The notes: a model not told the origin generated them from the letters alone. A stretch of DNA of 64,000 bases from Piliocolobus tephrosceles (GCF_002776525.5 NC_045436.1:46593552-46657551), one strand, 5' to 3'; positions 21,917 through 34,524 are shown, counted from the first letter of the stretch. A program made the numbers and translations.

Positions 21917-22166
21917 GAAAATTGGTACTGAGGAGTGGGGCATTGCTATAAAGACACTTGAAAATGTGGAAGCAGCTTTGGAACTTCTCTGTCCTCAAAC
22001 TCTTCCAAAAGAACCGGTTGATTCTTTCAGAAGAGTTTCAAGGGCTCTGAAGACAGGAGTATGAGGGAAAGTTTGCAACTTCTTAGAGACTGGTAAGTGG
22101 TTGTTACCAAAGTGCTGATAGAAATACGGACAGTGAAGTCCAGGTGGATGAGGTCTCAGATATAAG
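21917..22166 (+). mobile_element. Partial MaLR internal region
   Basis: Sequence after the LTR reads AATTGGTACTGAGGAGTGGG, GCTATAAAGACACTTGAAAA, TGGAAGCAGCTTTGGAACTT, CAAAGTGCTGATAGAAATA and AGTCCAGGTGGATGAGGTCT. These match the start of the internal part seen in the THE1 element at 56830. Only about 250 bp remain, and no 3' LTR follows before L1M resumes (about 22167). Confidence 0.85.
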
Positions 22167-22707
22167 TAGCATTTGATATTTTCAATATGTTTTATTTTCA
22201 CCATTCTTATAAGTGTGTAGTAATGTCTACTTGTCTGTGTTTTTATTCTGAATTTTTCCAATGGCTAATTAAGTTGAACATTTTTTCATGTGCTTACTTG
22301 CCTTCTGTATATCTTTGGCACTGAAACATCTGTTCAAGCCTTACCCTTCTTCTAATTGAACTGGTTCTTTCTTTTTCACTCTTGAGTTTTGTCCATTCTT
22401 TATATATTTTAGGTAACAGTTATTTGTCAGATATGTGGTTTGAAACTATTTTCTTTCATTCTTTAGCTATCTCTTACCAGCTTAATAAAATATCTTGCAG
22501 AGAAAGTGTTTTGAATCTTAATGAGGTCCAATTGATCAATTTTGCTTTATGGATGATGCTTTTGTGTCAAGTCTAAAAATTCTTTGTCTATACCTTAATT
22601 CTAAAAAGTTTTCCTATGTTTTTTACATAAGTTTTATAATTTTACATTTAATTCTATGAACCATTTTTAGTTATCTTTTTAAAACACAAGTTGTGATCGT
22701 TAGGTCT

Positions 22708-22762
22708 TTTCTCTCTCTCTCTCTTTTTCTCTCTTTCTCTCTCTCCCTTCTTTCTTTTTGTT
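22708..22762 (+). repeat. Polypyrimidine CT-rich tract
   Basis: Low-complexity run of CT dinucleotides broken by short T runs inside the L1M ORF2. A homopurine/homopyrimidine stretch with no gene. Confidence 0.85.
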
Positions 22763-23441
22763 ATTGCTTGTAGATACTCAATTGTTGTAGCACGATTTGT
22801 TGCAAAGGGTATCTTTTAGCCTTGGAATTGCTTTTGCATCTTTGTAAAAAAGTCATTTGTATGTATATTTCTGGGTTCTATATTATGCTCCACTGATCTA
22901 TGTGTCTATCCTTCTGGTAATATAATAATAGCTTGATTTTTATAGCTATATAGTAAGCCTTAATATGGAGTAAAATGACTCCTTTTATTTTGTCTTTCTT
23001 ATTCAAGATGATTTTAATAATTCTAAGGACTGTGCCTTTCCACATAAATTTTACCATAATTTTTTATCTATTAAAAATTGATCTGGGATTTTGATAGGAA
23101 TTATATTAAACTGATATATCAATTTAAGGATAATTAATATCGTTACCATGTTGAGTTTTCCAATCCATGAATACAGTATGTCTCTCAATTTATTTAGGTT
23201 ATCTTGGATTTTTATATCGGTATTTTATAATTTTTCATTATACATTTTATGTGCAGATTTTGCTAAATATATATGTGTATTTTTTATTACTTTGGAATGA
23301 TTTTATTTCTTTGGCATGTGTTTTAATTTTAGCTTTTACATAGTCTTTGTTAGTATATAGAATGTAATTGTGTGTGTGTTGATTTTGTATATTATGACCT
23401 TTTAGGACTATACATTGGTTTTTTAAAAAAATAGTCTTTCT

Positions 23442-23530
23442 TTTTTTTTTTTTATTATACTTTAAGTTCTAGGGTACATGTGCATAACGTGCAGGTTTGT
23501 TACATATGTATACATGTGCCATGTTGTTGG
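23442..23530 (-). mobile_element. Very short L1PA 3'-end insertion
   Basis: Poly-T, then ATTATACTTTAAGTTCTAGG, GTACATGTGCATAACGTGCA and GTTTGTTACATATGTATACA, the antisense L1PA 3' terminus. The flanks GTCTTTCT at 23434-23441 and 23531-23538 form an 8-bp target duplication. Only about 90 bp of L1 were inserted. Confidence 0.9.
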
Positions 23531-23930
23531 GTCTTTCTACCCAGCAATCTTATTCTCTTCAAATAAGAACAAGTTTTATTTCTCTTTAACCTTGATTAAT
23601 TGTATTACTTTTGCTTGCCTTATTTCAGCATCTAGGACATCCAGTACTGTATTAAATAAGTGTGGTGAAAGTGAACATCCTTGCCTTATTTCTGATCTTA
23701 GGGTAAACATTTAGTCTTTCACCACAAAGTATAATATTATTTTAGTGTGCTGTAGGTTTTCTTGTTATGGTTCTTCACTATGTTGAAATAGTTTCCCTCT
23801 GTTCTTAACATCGTGACAGTTGTTAAATGACCAAGTATTCGATCTTATCAATATGTGTTTTGTGCATATATTGATGAGATAATATAATTTTTCCTGTTTA
23901 TCTTGCTGATATGGTGAATTGCATTGATGA

Positions 23931-24026
23931 ATTTTTGAATATTCAATCAGTCTTTCATATGTGGAATATGTAGAATTCATTTTTGAATATTCAATCAGTC
24001 TTTCATATGTGGAATAGGTAGAATTC
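23931..24026. repeat. 48-bp tandem duplication in L1M ORF2
   Basis: The unit at 23931-23978 is followed by a second copy at 23979-24026 with one substitution (GGAATATGTAG versus GGAATAGGTAG). On the minus strand it gives a 16-residue duplicated peptide starting MNSTYSTYERL. It is a local duplication inside a dead L1 and not a gene. Confidence 0.95.
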
Positions 24027-24814
24027 ATTTTATTTATTGTGGGATTCAATTTGCTAATATTTTGTTGAGGAAATTTTGTCTAAGTTCATGGGAAATATTG
24101 GTATGTAATTTTCTTTTATGTATTTATTTATTTTTGTTACTGTCTTAGTCTGATTTTGGTATCAAGACAATATTAGCCTCAATAAATACATTTGCAAGTG
24201 TTTCCTCTTTTTCTATTTTAAGCTGATAGCAACTTAACTTTAATTGCATGAAATAACTCTGCACTTTAACTCTACTGCCGACACACATTTTGTGTTTTTG
24301 ATGTCAGAATTTACATCTTTTTATATTGTGTATTCCTAAACAAATTATTGTGGCTGTTATTATTTTTAATAGTTTTGATGTTAATATTCATATTGAAGAC
24401 ATAAGTGATTTACACACCATCATCACAGTATTAGATTATTCTGAATATTACCTCAAACTTACTTTTGCCAGCGAGTTTCACAGTTTTATATGCTTTTATG
24501 TTATTAATTAGCCTCTTTCTCTTTCAATGTTAAAAAGTTCCTTTGATATTTTTTGTAAGGAAGTTCTGGTGATAGTGAACTTCCTTGGCTTTTGTTTGTC
24601 TGGAAAAGTCTTTATCTCTCCATCCTTTCTGGAGGAAAGATTTGCCAGGTAAAGTTTTCATGATTGGCAGTTTGTTATTTCAATACTTTGAATACATCAT
24701 CTCACTGTATCCCTGCCTCCAAGCTTTTTGCGGATAATCCTACTGATAATCTTATCAGGGTTCTCTTGTAGGTGGTGAGCTTCTTTTCTATTATTGATTT
24801 TAAAGTTCTCTGTT

Positions 24815-25195
24815 TGTATTAGCCATTTTCACATTGCTATAAAAAACTACCTGAGATTGGGTAATTTATGAAGAAACGAATTTAATTGACTCACAATTCT
24901 GCAGGCTATACAGAAAGCATGGCTGGAGAGACCTAAACTTATAATCATGATGGAAGGGGAAGGAGAAGCCAGCATATCTTACAATGGTGGAGAAGGAGAG
25001 AGAGAATAAAGGGGGAAGTGCTATACACTTTTAAACAACCAGATATCATGAGAACTCACTATCATGAGACCAGGCAAGGGGAAATCACCCTCATGATCCA
25101 GTCACCTTCCACCAGGTCCCTCCCCTAAAATTAGGAATTTAGGAATTACCATTTGACATGAGATTTGGGTGAGATTACAGAGCCAAACCATATTA
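24815..25195 (-). mobile_element. MST-type LTR, minus strand, inside L1M ORF1
   Basis: Reverse-oriented MaLR LTR: TGTATTAGCCATTTTCACAT, CTACCTGAGATTGGGTAATT, CTATCATGAGACCAGGCAAG, CATGATCCAGTCACCTTCCA, GAGATTTGGGTGAGATTACA and CCATATTA at the end. L1M ORF1 words are on both sides (TTTAAAGTTCTCTGTT and TTGTCTTTGATTTTTGACAG). Confidence 0.9.
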
Positions 25196-25269
25196 TCATT
25201 TGTCTTTGATTTTTGACAGTTTGAATATAACATACCTCAGGGAAAACTTTATCAGGTTGAATGTGTTTG

Positions 25270-25400
25270 AGACTTTTTTCTGAGATGGGAACTTGCTGCA
25301 TTGCCCAGACTGGTCTTGAACTCCTGGCTTTAAGCAATTCCCTGCCTCAGCCTCCCAAGCAGCTGGAACTATAGGCACCTCTCACTATGACCAGCTTGTT
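25270..25400 (-). mobile_element. Alu-related monomer (FRAM/Alu right-arm-like)
   Basis: About 130 bp of antisense Alu-type sequence: CTGAGATGGGAACTTGCTGC, TTGCCCAGACTGGTCTTGAA, CCTGCCTCAGCCTCCCAAGC. No second arm is present. It is either a free monomer family member or an Alu fragment. The divergence favours an old monomer. Confidence 0.7.
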
Positions 25401-25549
25401 TGGGAGATGTCTGGGCTCTCAGTACCTGAATGTTTCTATTTCTCCTCAGGCTTGGAAAGTTTTTAGTCATTATTTTTTAAAGTGGACTTTCTGCCTTTTT
25501 CTCTCTCTTCTTTTTGAAACTTCCATAATGTTAATGCTAACATTCTTTT

Positions 25550-25858
25550 TTTTGTTTTGTTTTTGAGACAAAGTCTCACTCCATCGCCCAGGCTGGAGTG
25601 CAATGGTGCAATCTTGGCTTACTGCAACCTCCACTTCTGGGGTCCAGGCAGTTCTCCTGCCTCAGCCTCCCAAGAAGCTGGGATTACAGGCACGTGCAAC
25701 CACACTCAGCTAATTTTTTTTTTTTTTTTTGTATTTTTAGTAGAGTTGGGGTTTTGTCATGTTGGCCAGCCGGGCCTCAAACTCTTAACTTCAGGTGATC
25801 CACCCACCTCGGCCTCCCAAAGTGTTGGGATTACAGGTGTGACCCACCACACCTGGCC
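25550..25858 (-). mobile_element. Alu (AluS-like), minus strand, with 17-bp target duplication
   Basis: Full antisense Alu from TTTTGTTTTGTTTTTGAGAC to CACCACACCTGGCC, with CGCCCAGGCTGGAGTGCAAT and TTTGTATTTTTAGTAGAG. The flanks AATGCTAACATTCTTTT (25533-25549) and AATGCTAGCATTCTTTT (25859-25875) are a 17-bp duplication with one later substitution. That proves insertion into L1M sequence. Confidence 0.95.
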
Positions 25859-26339
25859 AATGCTAGCATTCTTTTAATGGTGTATCATAAATTCTTTAGG
25901 TTTTCTTTATTCTTTTTATTTTACTTTTCTTTTTCTCCTATGACTAGATTATTTCAAATGATCTGTCTTTCAGTTTGCTAACTCTTCTCCTTAATCAAAA
26001 TTATTGTTGAAGCTCTTAATTGATTTTTTTTAGCTCAACTGTTGTATTCTTCAGCTCCCAAATTTTTGTTAGTTTTTAAATTACCTTTTTCTATCATGCT
26101 GAAGTTCTGAGTTTGTTCTTTTACTGCTTTTCTGATTTTGTTAAATTCTTTTTCTGTGTTTGATTGTAGCCCTCTGAGTTTTAGAGGAATTATTTTAAGT
26201 TCTTTGTCAGGAAATCTGTGTATCTGCATTTTTCGGGGGGTCAGTAATGGGAAATTTATTGTGTTCCTTTGGTGGTGTCGTTTTCCTGTTTCTTCATAAT
26301 CCTTGTTGCTTTGCATGGATGTCAGCACATTTGAAGCAG

Positions 26340-27500
26340 GCACAACTTCGAGACTTCATGGGCTGGCTTTTGTAAGGAAAAGCCTTCATCTGTAGGGGAG
26401 TATATTATGCTAGGTAAACTGTTGTGAGGGATTGTGCAGTGGCTGTGGGTCTTGGGGGCAATGTTGTCTCATTGACTCAGGCAGTTGAGGTCTGTAAAGT
26501 TGGTAACCATATGGCCTTTGTGTAAGAGGTCTATAAGAGGTCTGCAGTGGGTGTAAGGGCTATTGTGGTTCTCAGTGGCACCTCCAAGTCCAGTGGGGGG
26601 AACCTGGGCCAGTCAGTTGTGGTAGGGTTTAGGGCTAGTTATGTGTATGTGCATGAAAGTAGGAGCCATGTTACAGTGCAGGAAGCAGGCAGAAAGATTG
26701 AGGTTGGCTATGCTTATGTACACAGCTGTGGCATCAGCTTCATACCACATTGGGACCTAGAGCTGGTAACAGGAGCCGTAGTTGCAGGTGGGCATGTGAG
26801 CAGTGGCTTCTGTGGCTCCTGGGGACAGCGTACCTATGTAGTAGCTGACGAGGGTGCTGCTACTTCAGCAGTGAAGCTTGTGAGGGCAAAAATTTTGTCT
26901 CTCCATAGCAAAAGTGTGTTGGAGGGTGAAGTGGCCACAAGGGCTATTGAGGTCCTCATTAGTGAAGGCCACTGGGGTCCTCTGCAGAGCAAGCCACAGG
27001 AAACCATGCTGAATATTGCTGCATGGTTGACATTGAAAACCCCTTCCTTTCTTCTTTGTTCCTAGCTGTCTTCAGATGTCTCAGCTTTGTTGGTCTCCCC
27101 AGTGATCTGGGTGGAGTGAAGCCAAAGTGAATTCTTCAGGCAATGCCCTGAAAGGCAGGGAAAACTGGTTGTTCACTCTGCTCTTTTCCCTGAGAGGAAC
27201 TGGTGGGCTGGAGAGTTCACTCTCAGCACTGAGCAGTGCCATCCTGGGGGATGGGATGATACAGGCAAAAGGAAACTGTTCTTCCTATCTTTTCTGTGTA
27301 CTTATTCTCAGGTTCTTTTGCTCCACTGTGTTGCTGAAGCTTTTTAAATGGACATCAGAGTGCTCTAAGCTATTTTTGTTTGTGGGTAATTGGCTAATTG
27401 TTATTTTTTGTGGGAAAACAAATGCTGGGGTCTCTTACTCTTGTTATCTTGCTGACATTACTCAGTTTTCCCTTGTGCCAGTTGTTGCTTAACATGTGAC
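26340..27500 (-). mobile_element. L1M 5' leader, minus strand
   Basis: This GC-richer 1.2-kb stretch continues from the antisense ORF1 start (near 26040-26340) and ends where AT-rich single-copy DNA begins. Recurrent words such as GGGCTATTGTGGTTCTCAGT and GGGCTATTGAGGTCCTCATT (26563 and 26940) show a partly repeated leader. The plus-strand open frame of 172 codons at 26547-27065 is antisense to this leader and has no domain that I recognise, so I do not call it a gene. Confidence 0.6.
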
Positions 27501-30500
27501 AATGAACTCTTCAACTTTTTATCAATGTATAATTATTTTGCTAACTTACTGTGGTGATTATACATTAGATAGATAATTGAATTGAGTGTATCATTTGACA
27601 CCATGCAGACTGAGTTAAAACCTATTCTATAGTTAGTAAATATAAGGCATATTATAATGTTATCATATGCTTCTTATTTCAAACCATGCCTATGAAAGAT
27701 TGGTAGTTTACTCTGATGTGTGAGCATTTTGCCTCATGAATAACCAAGAAAGTAAGGTCAGGGCAAAAAAAAAAAAAAAATTATATCAAATGACAACTAA
27801 ATAGTTAGATAACCAAATAAGCTTAAAATATCCATGTGATAAAATATGACAGTTTAACTAGAAAGGAAGTCCACTATGAAGGTAATACATATATAAAATG
27901 TATTTAGTTAGGTGCTTTATTGTTATTTATGCTTGAGAATAATCAGCACATAACAGAAGTACAATAAAACAGGATGCATTAAATTAGTTGATTTAAGACA
28001 CTATGTCTTGGTCAATAAGCTATGTGGAGATACAAGAGATAAGTGGAAGAACTCGTTGAATATTGCATCTTTTGATCACAGAAATTAGGTGAGGGAAAAA
28101 AATTGGGGGATGAAGCAAAATAAACTGCATAGAACTAAACTGTGCTGACATCACTACTATCCACCCTGGATATGGGAAGCTCTTGCCTCCATCCCATTCA
28201 TCAATAATAAAGAAAGCCACATCCAATGAAAAAAAAATCGTAAAAGGAGAGCAACACGTGGTCTTCAGAGCTTTACCTTGAAGGTGATGAGAATGCTTTG
28301 GGAGTTTGGGAGAGTTTGGAGCATAGGAAAAAGAATGAAATCTTTTGGGGGAAATATAGGCAGTAAAAAAAGAGATTTATTGAGTCTGCCAAGAGTATCC
28401 TGGATACAGTGTCTGTCATTTCTTTTGCTGGTATTGTTGTCTAGAATGTTTACCTCTCTGTTACCATGACAGTATAGAAGGAAATCCTAGGGAGTGGAGT
28501 AGAGATGCCAACTATAGGAGTGATTATGTTATTGCTGGCATGATAGAGTTGATTTGAGTCTTTTAACCTCTTCCAATCAACAACCTCCCAGAAGTTCTAA
28601 TTCAAAAGAGTGTTGTAAATTAAAAATTTTGAGAAGCATTGCTGACTGGACTTCAAAGATTTGTGTCCAATTTTCTTTCCAACTGACTTGTAGGTATTGA
28701 TCAATTGGATGTTAGCTCAGCATAGGGAATTGGGTGAGTTCTGCAATGGTGTAATGGAGACAGAGCGAATTAACTTCTAAGGAGGAAGAGCTCTGAAGTT
28801 GTAGAGAAGCTGAAAGCCCTGGGTTTCAAATACGTAGAAGATTTGGCTTAGAAGCAAAGCCAAGGACAAATAAATAGCACCAATGTCCTCATGCAGGTCT
28901 CCTAATCTGTAGTCCTAGACAAGAGAGCAATATATCCTGGTATCAAGTTTGGAGAAGTAAGCAATCAAGATAATAAATGGGAAATATAACCATGTTAGTG
29001 AGTTTGGTTTTTGACTCAAGAGGGTTTTCAGAGCCTACTAGGCAGTTGTAGTCATTTAACGTTAGGTTTCTGTAGCTGTGTGTGGCGGTGCCCCTTGCGA
29101 CAGAAATACCAACAGAAAGGAGAAGTCACCTTGAAGCATGGTGTGCTCCAGGTTGGAAGAACTCTGAAGCCCAGCTTATTGGACAACTTGAAGACAAATG
29201 CAAGGATTGGTGTTTGGAAAATAAAATAAAGAGAAGGCTATGAAGTAGAAGGAAGCACAAAAATAAATGGAGTACCGGGGGATAGAAAAGAAGATGTGTA
29301 AATAATATAACCTGAAAGTTCTGCTGGGCAGGAAAAATGTTTGAGTAGGATTCTTTAGGGTTTGTTTAGCTGTGAAAACTAAATGACAATTATGGCCGTG
29401 CTTAGTTTGATTATTCACGTAAAAAGGTTTTTTTTTTTGGTCTCAATTATCCAAACCATTGAGGAAATGTCTAATGATATTAATGTCTAATGAAGTACTG
29501 TGATTCACCCTTCATTTTATTAATATTTCGTGTTAGGAAACTAAGGCAGAATGTTGAGTAGGAAGATTTTCATATTTTCAGTCTTTAAATCTATTGGCAA
29601 AATTGGTTCTGCTTTTTTAATTTCTGATAATTGAAAACATTGCAGTGCATAGTTCTCATTTGTTATTTGTTAAAAGAATTTGCTTTTGTTGTCTTTTAAA
29701 ACATTCCAGAATATATCGAAGATCTCTTTCTATTCTTCTTAGTAAAGGAATCTTAACCAATTGTTCTAAATTTGCATAAATTTAAGCATTATTTTGCATT
29801 GAGTAGGGAAATGTGTCTTTTCCTACTTTTTCTAAAAATACAAAATTTAATGAGAGCAGAATTGAAATATAATGACTATTAATTTCAAATATTATTACAA
29901 TATTAAATAACTGGTAATTGTAAAATTTGGCCATCCATCCTGTGTTACACAAACCTGAGTCATTTCTTATATCAATATCTTGGCTTCAAAGATGATAGCA
30001 TTTCTCTCTCAAAAACTGCCATTACAGTTAATAAGTAATGTCAAAAGAATAAGTGAGAAAATTTAGAAGATAACATTGCATAGAAATGAAGATATTATTT
30101 ATTGTAAAATTGGTTGCTTATTGTTTATCTTCATACTTTAATTATGAGGCAGTACTAACCTCTCAGATTAATATAATCCCTTGAAATTTAAATGAGTCAT
30201 GAAATAAACTGTCGAATTAATGTGTTAATTTTTTTCTTAAAGTAATTATTTACTTGCAGATATAATATTCATTGCAGATATAAGATGCTACAGGCTCATC
30301 TTGTATATATTTTGCACCAGGCCTGGATTCAATTATTTTTCCAAGGGCCCTTATTCCTTTTATTGGAGAATGCTATTACAAACTAAATCTGGGTACTAGA
30401 TGTGTTCATTGGTATTCAGGTGTTGTCCTTCTACTCTCCTGCCCTTCCTTATCTGTAATGTTTCACTCCAACACTGAGAAATTGGCTTTTTCTACCTGGC

Positions 30501-30820
30501 ATCTAGTTAATTAATTAATTTCATTATACATGGATAGCCGTATCAGAATGATTAATCTGTACTTCTTTGGCAAACAACATTATCAACTAGAGTATAATGC
30601 TTACAGTTTCTTTTGGCTTTCATTTTACAGACGCCAATAATTTCCAAAGTTACTTAGGTCAACACATCCCCCCTGCCCAACTTCTTTAGTGAGGTTGTTT
30701 CATATATCATAATACAGCTACATGGTTTTGTCACATTCTATATTTTATTGTGAGACTCCACTGACCTCCTAAGATTTGTAAAATTTGCATGTATAAGGTC
30801 TATTAGTTGTGTTACAATTA
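27501..30820. other. Unassigned single-copy-looking DNA
   Basis: No exon, RNA gene or confident repeat was seen over 3.3 kb. A short A-run lies at 27763-27780. A patch near 28570-28640 (CCTCCCAGAAGTTCTAATTC ... TTTTGAGAAGCATTGCTGAC) looks like an old hAT-type DNA transposon scrap, but too little remains to name it. Open frames are all under 85 codons and feature-free. Confidence 0.5.
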
Positions 30821-31117
30821 TATATGGCTTTTTTTTTTTTTTTTTTTTTTTGAGAAAGCCCAGGCTGGAGTGCAGTGACATGATCTTGGCTCATGACAGT
30901 CTCTGCCTCCTGGGCTCAAGCAGTTCTACTGCCTCAGCCTCCCGAGTAGCTGGAATTACGGGCATGAGCCACCACTCCAGGATAATTTTTGTATTTTTAG
31001 TAGAGACGGGTTTCACCAGATTAGCCACGCTGGTCTAGAACTCCTGACCTCAAGTAATCTGCCTGCCTCAGCCTCCCAAAGTGCTGGGATTACAGGTGTG
31101 AGCCACTGTGTCCAGTC
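30821..31117 (-). mobile_element. Alu element, minus strand
   Basis: Poly-T, CCCAGGCTGGAGTGCAGTG, CCTGGGCTCAAGCAGTTCTA, CTCCCGAGTAGCTGGAATTA, TTTGTATTTTTAGTAGAGAC, AAAGTGCTGGGATTACAGGT and AGCCACTGTGTCCAG. A short deletion right after the poly-T removes part of the GAGACAGGGTCTCGCTCTGT block. Subfamily AluJ or AluS. Confidence 0.93.
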
Positions 31118-31677
31118 TTATCAGGGTTTTGACAAATGTAAAGTGTTATGTATCTACCACATACAGAGTTTCACTACCCCCCAAAATTCCTTGTACTTCA
31201 CCTATTTAAATCTTTTTCTCCAAACACCTGGAAAACATCTAATCATTTAATCTTTAATTATAAATTTCCGAGTCTGAACAAGATGCAATCAAAATGTAAA
31301 AGACTTGCTGACAAAAAGTTCCATGTATTTTTAAGACATTTAAAACTTAATTTAACAAAGTTTCCAAAAGCTTAAATATTTTGTGAGAGGTAGCAAAGAG
31401 GAAATGCATATCACCATTTGGAAACTCTTTTTATTTCTTTCTGCCGTTGCTTTATTTTTATGTTAGTTTTATTACAAAACTTTGTAGTAAACATAAAATA
31501 TTTATAAATTTTAAAAATTTCTCCTTTTTTTAGCTGGTGGAATATCATGACTCATTTAAATGCAGTTATAAATGATGAGTGCAACACAATCAGTTCTAAG
31601 CACATTTCCATGTCATAGGTTTTTATTACAGTAGGAGCATTGTTTTTACCGTGATGATGGCCTCTGTCAGAATTTTT
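31118..31677. other. Unassigned AT-rich DNA
   Basis: Nothing recognisable. The short open frame at 31148-31375 has no supporting feature. Confidence 0.45.
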
Positions 31678-31842
31678 ATATGTATATATCAGAGACGGGG
31701 TCTTGCTCTGTCACACAGTCTGGAATGCAGTGGCACAGTCATAGCTTACTTGGTAACCTCAAACTCCTGGACTCAAGGGACCCTTCCATTTTAGCGTCCC
31801 GAGTAAAAGGGATTACAGATATGAGCCACTGTGCTCAGTTCA
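31678..31842 (-). mobile_element. Alu left-monomer remnant (FLAM-like)
   Basis: Antisense: CAGAGACGGGGTCTTGCTCT, CAGTCTGGAATGCAGTGGCA, CTCCTGGACTCAAGGGACCC, GATTACAGATATGAGCCACT. A single ~165-bp monomer without a right arm, in line with a free left Alu monomer. Confidence 0.8.
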
Positions 31843-32857
31843 AAATTTGTATATGTATTGTTACTGGAAAAACAAACACTTTTTTCAGTGGCACTCATAA
31901 TAATGTGAGATGTTTGACCTTCAATGGAATGGATTTCCTAAAGTCTCATTTTGATTCCATAAGTTTTATGAAAAATATCAAATGATTATTAGCATTAACT
32001 CATTTTCCACTTGAAGGATCTGATGACACAGATATGAAACTGGCAAAATGAGTTCTTTTCGTGTTTTGCTTCTGCTAATGGAACCAACCTATTAACAGCT
32101 ATCACTTCGTTTTTCATACAAATACAAGAAAATGTGTAATGAAAAAACAAGCTAATTTAATATGGAAACAGTGTTATTTGATTAAAAAAATAAACTAAGC
32201 CTGTTCTGGAGAAACCAGAATATATGGTCACCTCACTTACCTTTCAGAATCTCAAATTTTATTTGTATTCTTTTGCCAATATCCTCCTTCATCTCCCAAC
32301 TTACCATTCTCAGGGACTATTACTTTACATTTTTCTATGTAAAAAGTTTTCTTTTTGGAATTTACTTTTCCATTTTTAAATATGTGCATACTATTCTCAT
32401 GTTTCTTTTAAAATTTTTAGACACTGTCTATTGACTTCTTGTTATAGTAGATGAGAATTTTCTTTTTACCTTTTTTCTACTCTAATATAGTTAATGTTAC
32501 GGTTTTTGGTTAAACCAGTTTTTGGTTTCCCTTATAAATGTGTGTGCGCATATAGTTTTCTTCCTTTCTTTTTTTTTTTTTTTTTCCTCTACTGCTGAAC
32601 TCAAGCATTGTAGCATGATTACAGTTTCCAGTCAGATCTTTTCTCTTTGAATTTGATAATTGCCTCCCTTCCACCATTGACCTGGTTTTCTTTAACTCAA
32701 CAACTATTCTTTCTTTTTTTTTTTTTGTAAAGAAAGTAGAAAGTTTATTTGTTGTTTTGAATTAATTGTGCACTGAAATTATTGTGAAAAAGTTGGCTAA
32801 GTACATCCAAGATGTTTACCAATGACATGGACTTCGCTTAATTATACAGGAGAAAAG
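31843..32857. other. Unassigned AT-rich DNA
   Basis: T-runs at 32570-32586 and 32717-32726, otherwise no gene or repeat that I can name. Confidence 0.45.
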
Positions 32858-33085
32858 AAATGAACATTTATTGAGGATTTACAATAGACCGTGCATTATA
32901 GTAGGTGATTTCACATGTCTTGTTTTATTTATAATACTCCTGTTATAAATGTTATGAATCTCAGTTATTCAGAAAATTAAATCATCAGAGAAGTTTCCAA
33001 GTAATTAACTCACAAGGCTAGTAAGTTATTGATGTTGGATTTAACTACCCTCACCACTCATCTCTTCCTAAAGCCTCTTTCTCAT
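32858..33085 (-). repeat. MIR SINE remnant
   Basis: Reverse-oriented MIR order: GAACATTTATTGAGGATTTA, TAGTAGGTGATTTCACATGT, AATACTCCTGTTATAAATG, AAGTAATTAACTCACAAGGC and TAGTAAGTTATTGATGTTGG. These are recognisable as the RC of the MIR tail, core and CAAGTTACTTAACC block, strongly diverged. Confidence 0.6.
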
Positions 33086-34377
33086 ACTGTATTAGGCTGT
33101 TACTACATGAAGATTACATCTTTGCTGTTATTTAAGAAAAAAATCAACTATTCTCCTCTGGTCCAAAATTTTTGCCAGAATTGTATTATTGCTGCTACAA
33201 AATCGATTCAAAAATATAATCATTTTAACACTTTGTTACTAATTCATTTGGGATTTTTTCAGTGATGAAAATCTTAGTATGCTGACTAACTTTTCACATA
33301 AATGGCCTAGAAATAGTATAATCTGAAGTAACATTTCTTTTCTTTCTCTTCAGGTTTTATGCCCAGTTCTATCAAATATCATGTGTGAGTCACCGTTCCC
33401 TCTGGTGCCATACTTGATGTTGTTTTGTTTTCCTAACAATTTCAAAGTATAAGCAGGAGGTATCAGCCTCTTGTCACATAGGCCAAAGTACAAACAGTAC
33501 TTAGCTTCTCTAAGCAGTATCTATGACAATTTATACAATATTCCTGGTATGTTTCAGTCAATATTCAGTTATTATTGTTTACTATATACTTTTCTAAATA
33601 TTTTCTAGTGCCTTCAACTTCTCTTTGTCCCAAACCCCAGTAGGATCAGGCAACAAGTCAATTCTCTGCATATTTGATGAATACATTTTAAACAATTATA
33701 GAAAGTGAAATGTATTTCATATCATTCAACCTGACATTCTTCCTATATCAGTTTGATTATATACATGCAACTGCTCCCTCTCCTTTCTTTTGTTTTTCTC
33801 TTAATGAAAACTAGAATCAAACATGGTGCAGATTATCTAGAATGTCTAATGCAGGAACATACAGAATTCTGAGATGAGAGGTATATTCCTCTCCAAATCA
33901 ATGAGCAAAACTAACAACTGCATCATTTCTCACATGACACAATACGGGCTGATACTAACTGGAAGTCTGCCTGAAAAGTTAAATTTTTGAGGCATTTGAT
34001 TTTTCCTCGCAACTGTAATACATTGCATCATTTTTTCTAATACCCAGTGTTATTATTGTGAATTCAATGCCATTCATATTCCTGGACTGGTGAAAATTAC
34101 TAGTAAGGAACACCCTAATAACTACTGAACATGTATATACTAATATGTGTGTAGTCTAGGTACTGCCTAGGTAGTGTTATAAGTAAAAAAAGAAACCAGG
34201 TCTTCTGTTTTTATCATAGACAATAGTTTTATTTTTTTCAAGAGGCCCAATGGTATGTATATGTGCCATCTTTACATGCATGTTTTTGATCAAAATGTCC
34301 TGAAACATACTCAATATACTTAAATCATTACATGACATTTCATTTCATGATGATCATGCTTATCGCTTTGTAGAAAG
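33086..34377. other. Unassigned AT-rich DNA
   Basis: No gene, RNA or repeat recognised. Confidence 0.45.
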
Positions 34378-34524
34378 AGATATACCTAATGTAAATGACA
34401 AGTTAACGGGTGCAAGCACACCAACAAGGCACATGTATACATATGTAACAAATCTGCACGTTGTGCACATGTACCCTAGAACTTAAAGTATAATAATAAT
34501 AATAATAATAATAAAAGAAAGGAT
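34378..34524 (+). mobile_element. Short L1PA 3'-end insertion with (AAT)n tail
   Basis: CTAATGTAAATGACAAGTTA, GCACACCAACAAGGCACATG, ACATATGTAACAAATCTGCA and CCCTAGAACTTAAAGTATAA, followed by a run of AAT triplets (about 34490-34513) in place of a simple poly-A tail. About 130 bp of L1 only. A short AGAAAG word on both sides might be a residual target duplication. Confidence 0.9.

Larger units (their letters stand above)
21080..27500 (-). mobile_element. Nearly full-length L1M, minus strand, nested insertions
   Basis: Antisense order from the left: 3' region with TACTGTATGTAAGGTTTTGG, CAGCATAAAGCCCTGGAGA and GGCTATTATGAATAAAGCTG (21240-21440), ORF2 (22170-24200), ORF1 (24560-24810 and 25196-25530) and 5' leader (25876-27500). 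Insertions are an MST LTR with part of its internal region, an L1PA end, a second MST LTR, an Alu monomer and a full Alu. The 3' end type is that of L1MC/L1ME-age elements. All ORF pieces are decayed. Confidence 0.78.

Noticed and set aside
25557..25877. Plus-strand frame of 106 codons starting MFLRQSLTPSPRLECNG
   Set aside because: This is the well-known chance frame of antisense Alu sequence. Alu can be exonised, but no splice evidence is visible here.
26547..27065. Plus-strand open frame of 172 codons
   Set aside because: It is antisense to the 5' leader of a minus-strand L1M, has no recognisable domain and no independent gene evidence. GC-richer leader sequence yields such chance frames.
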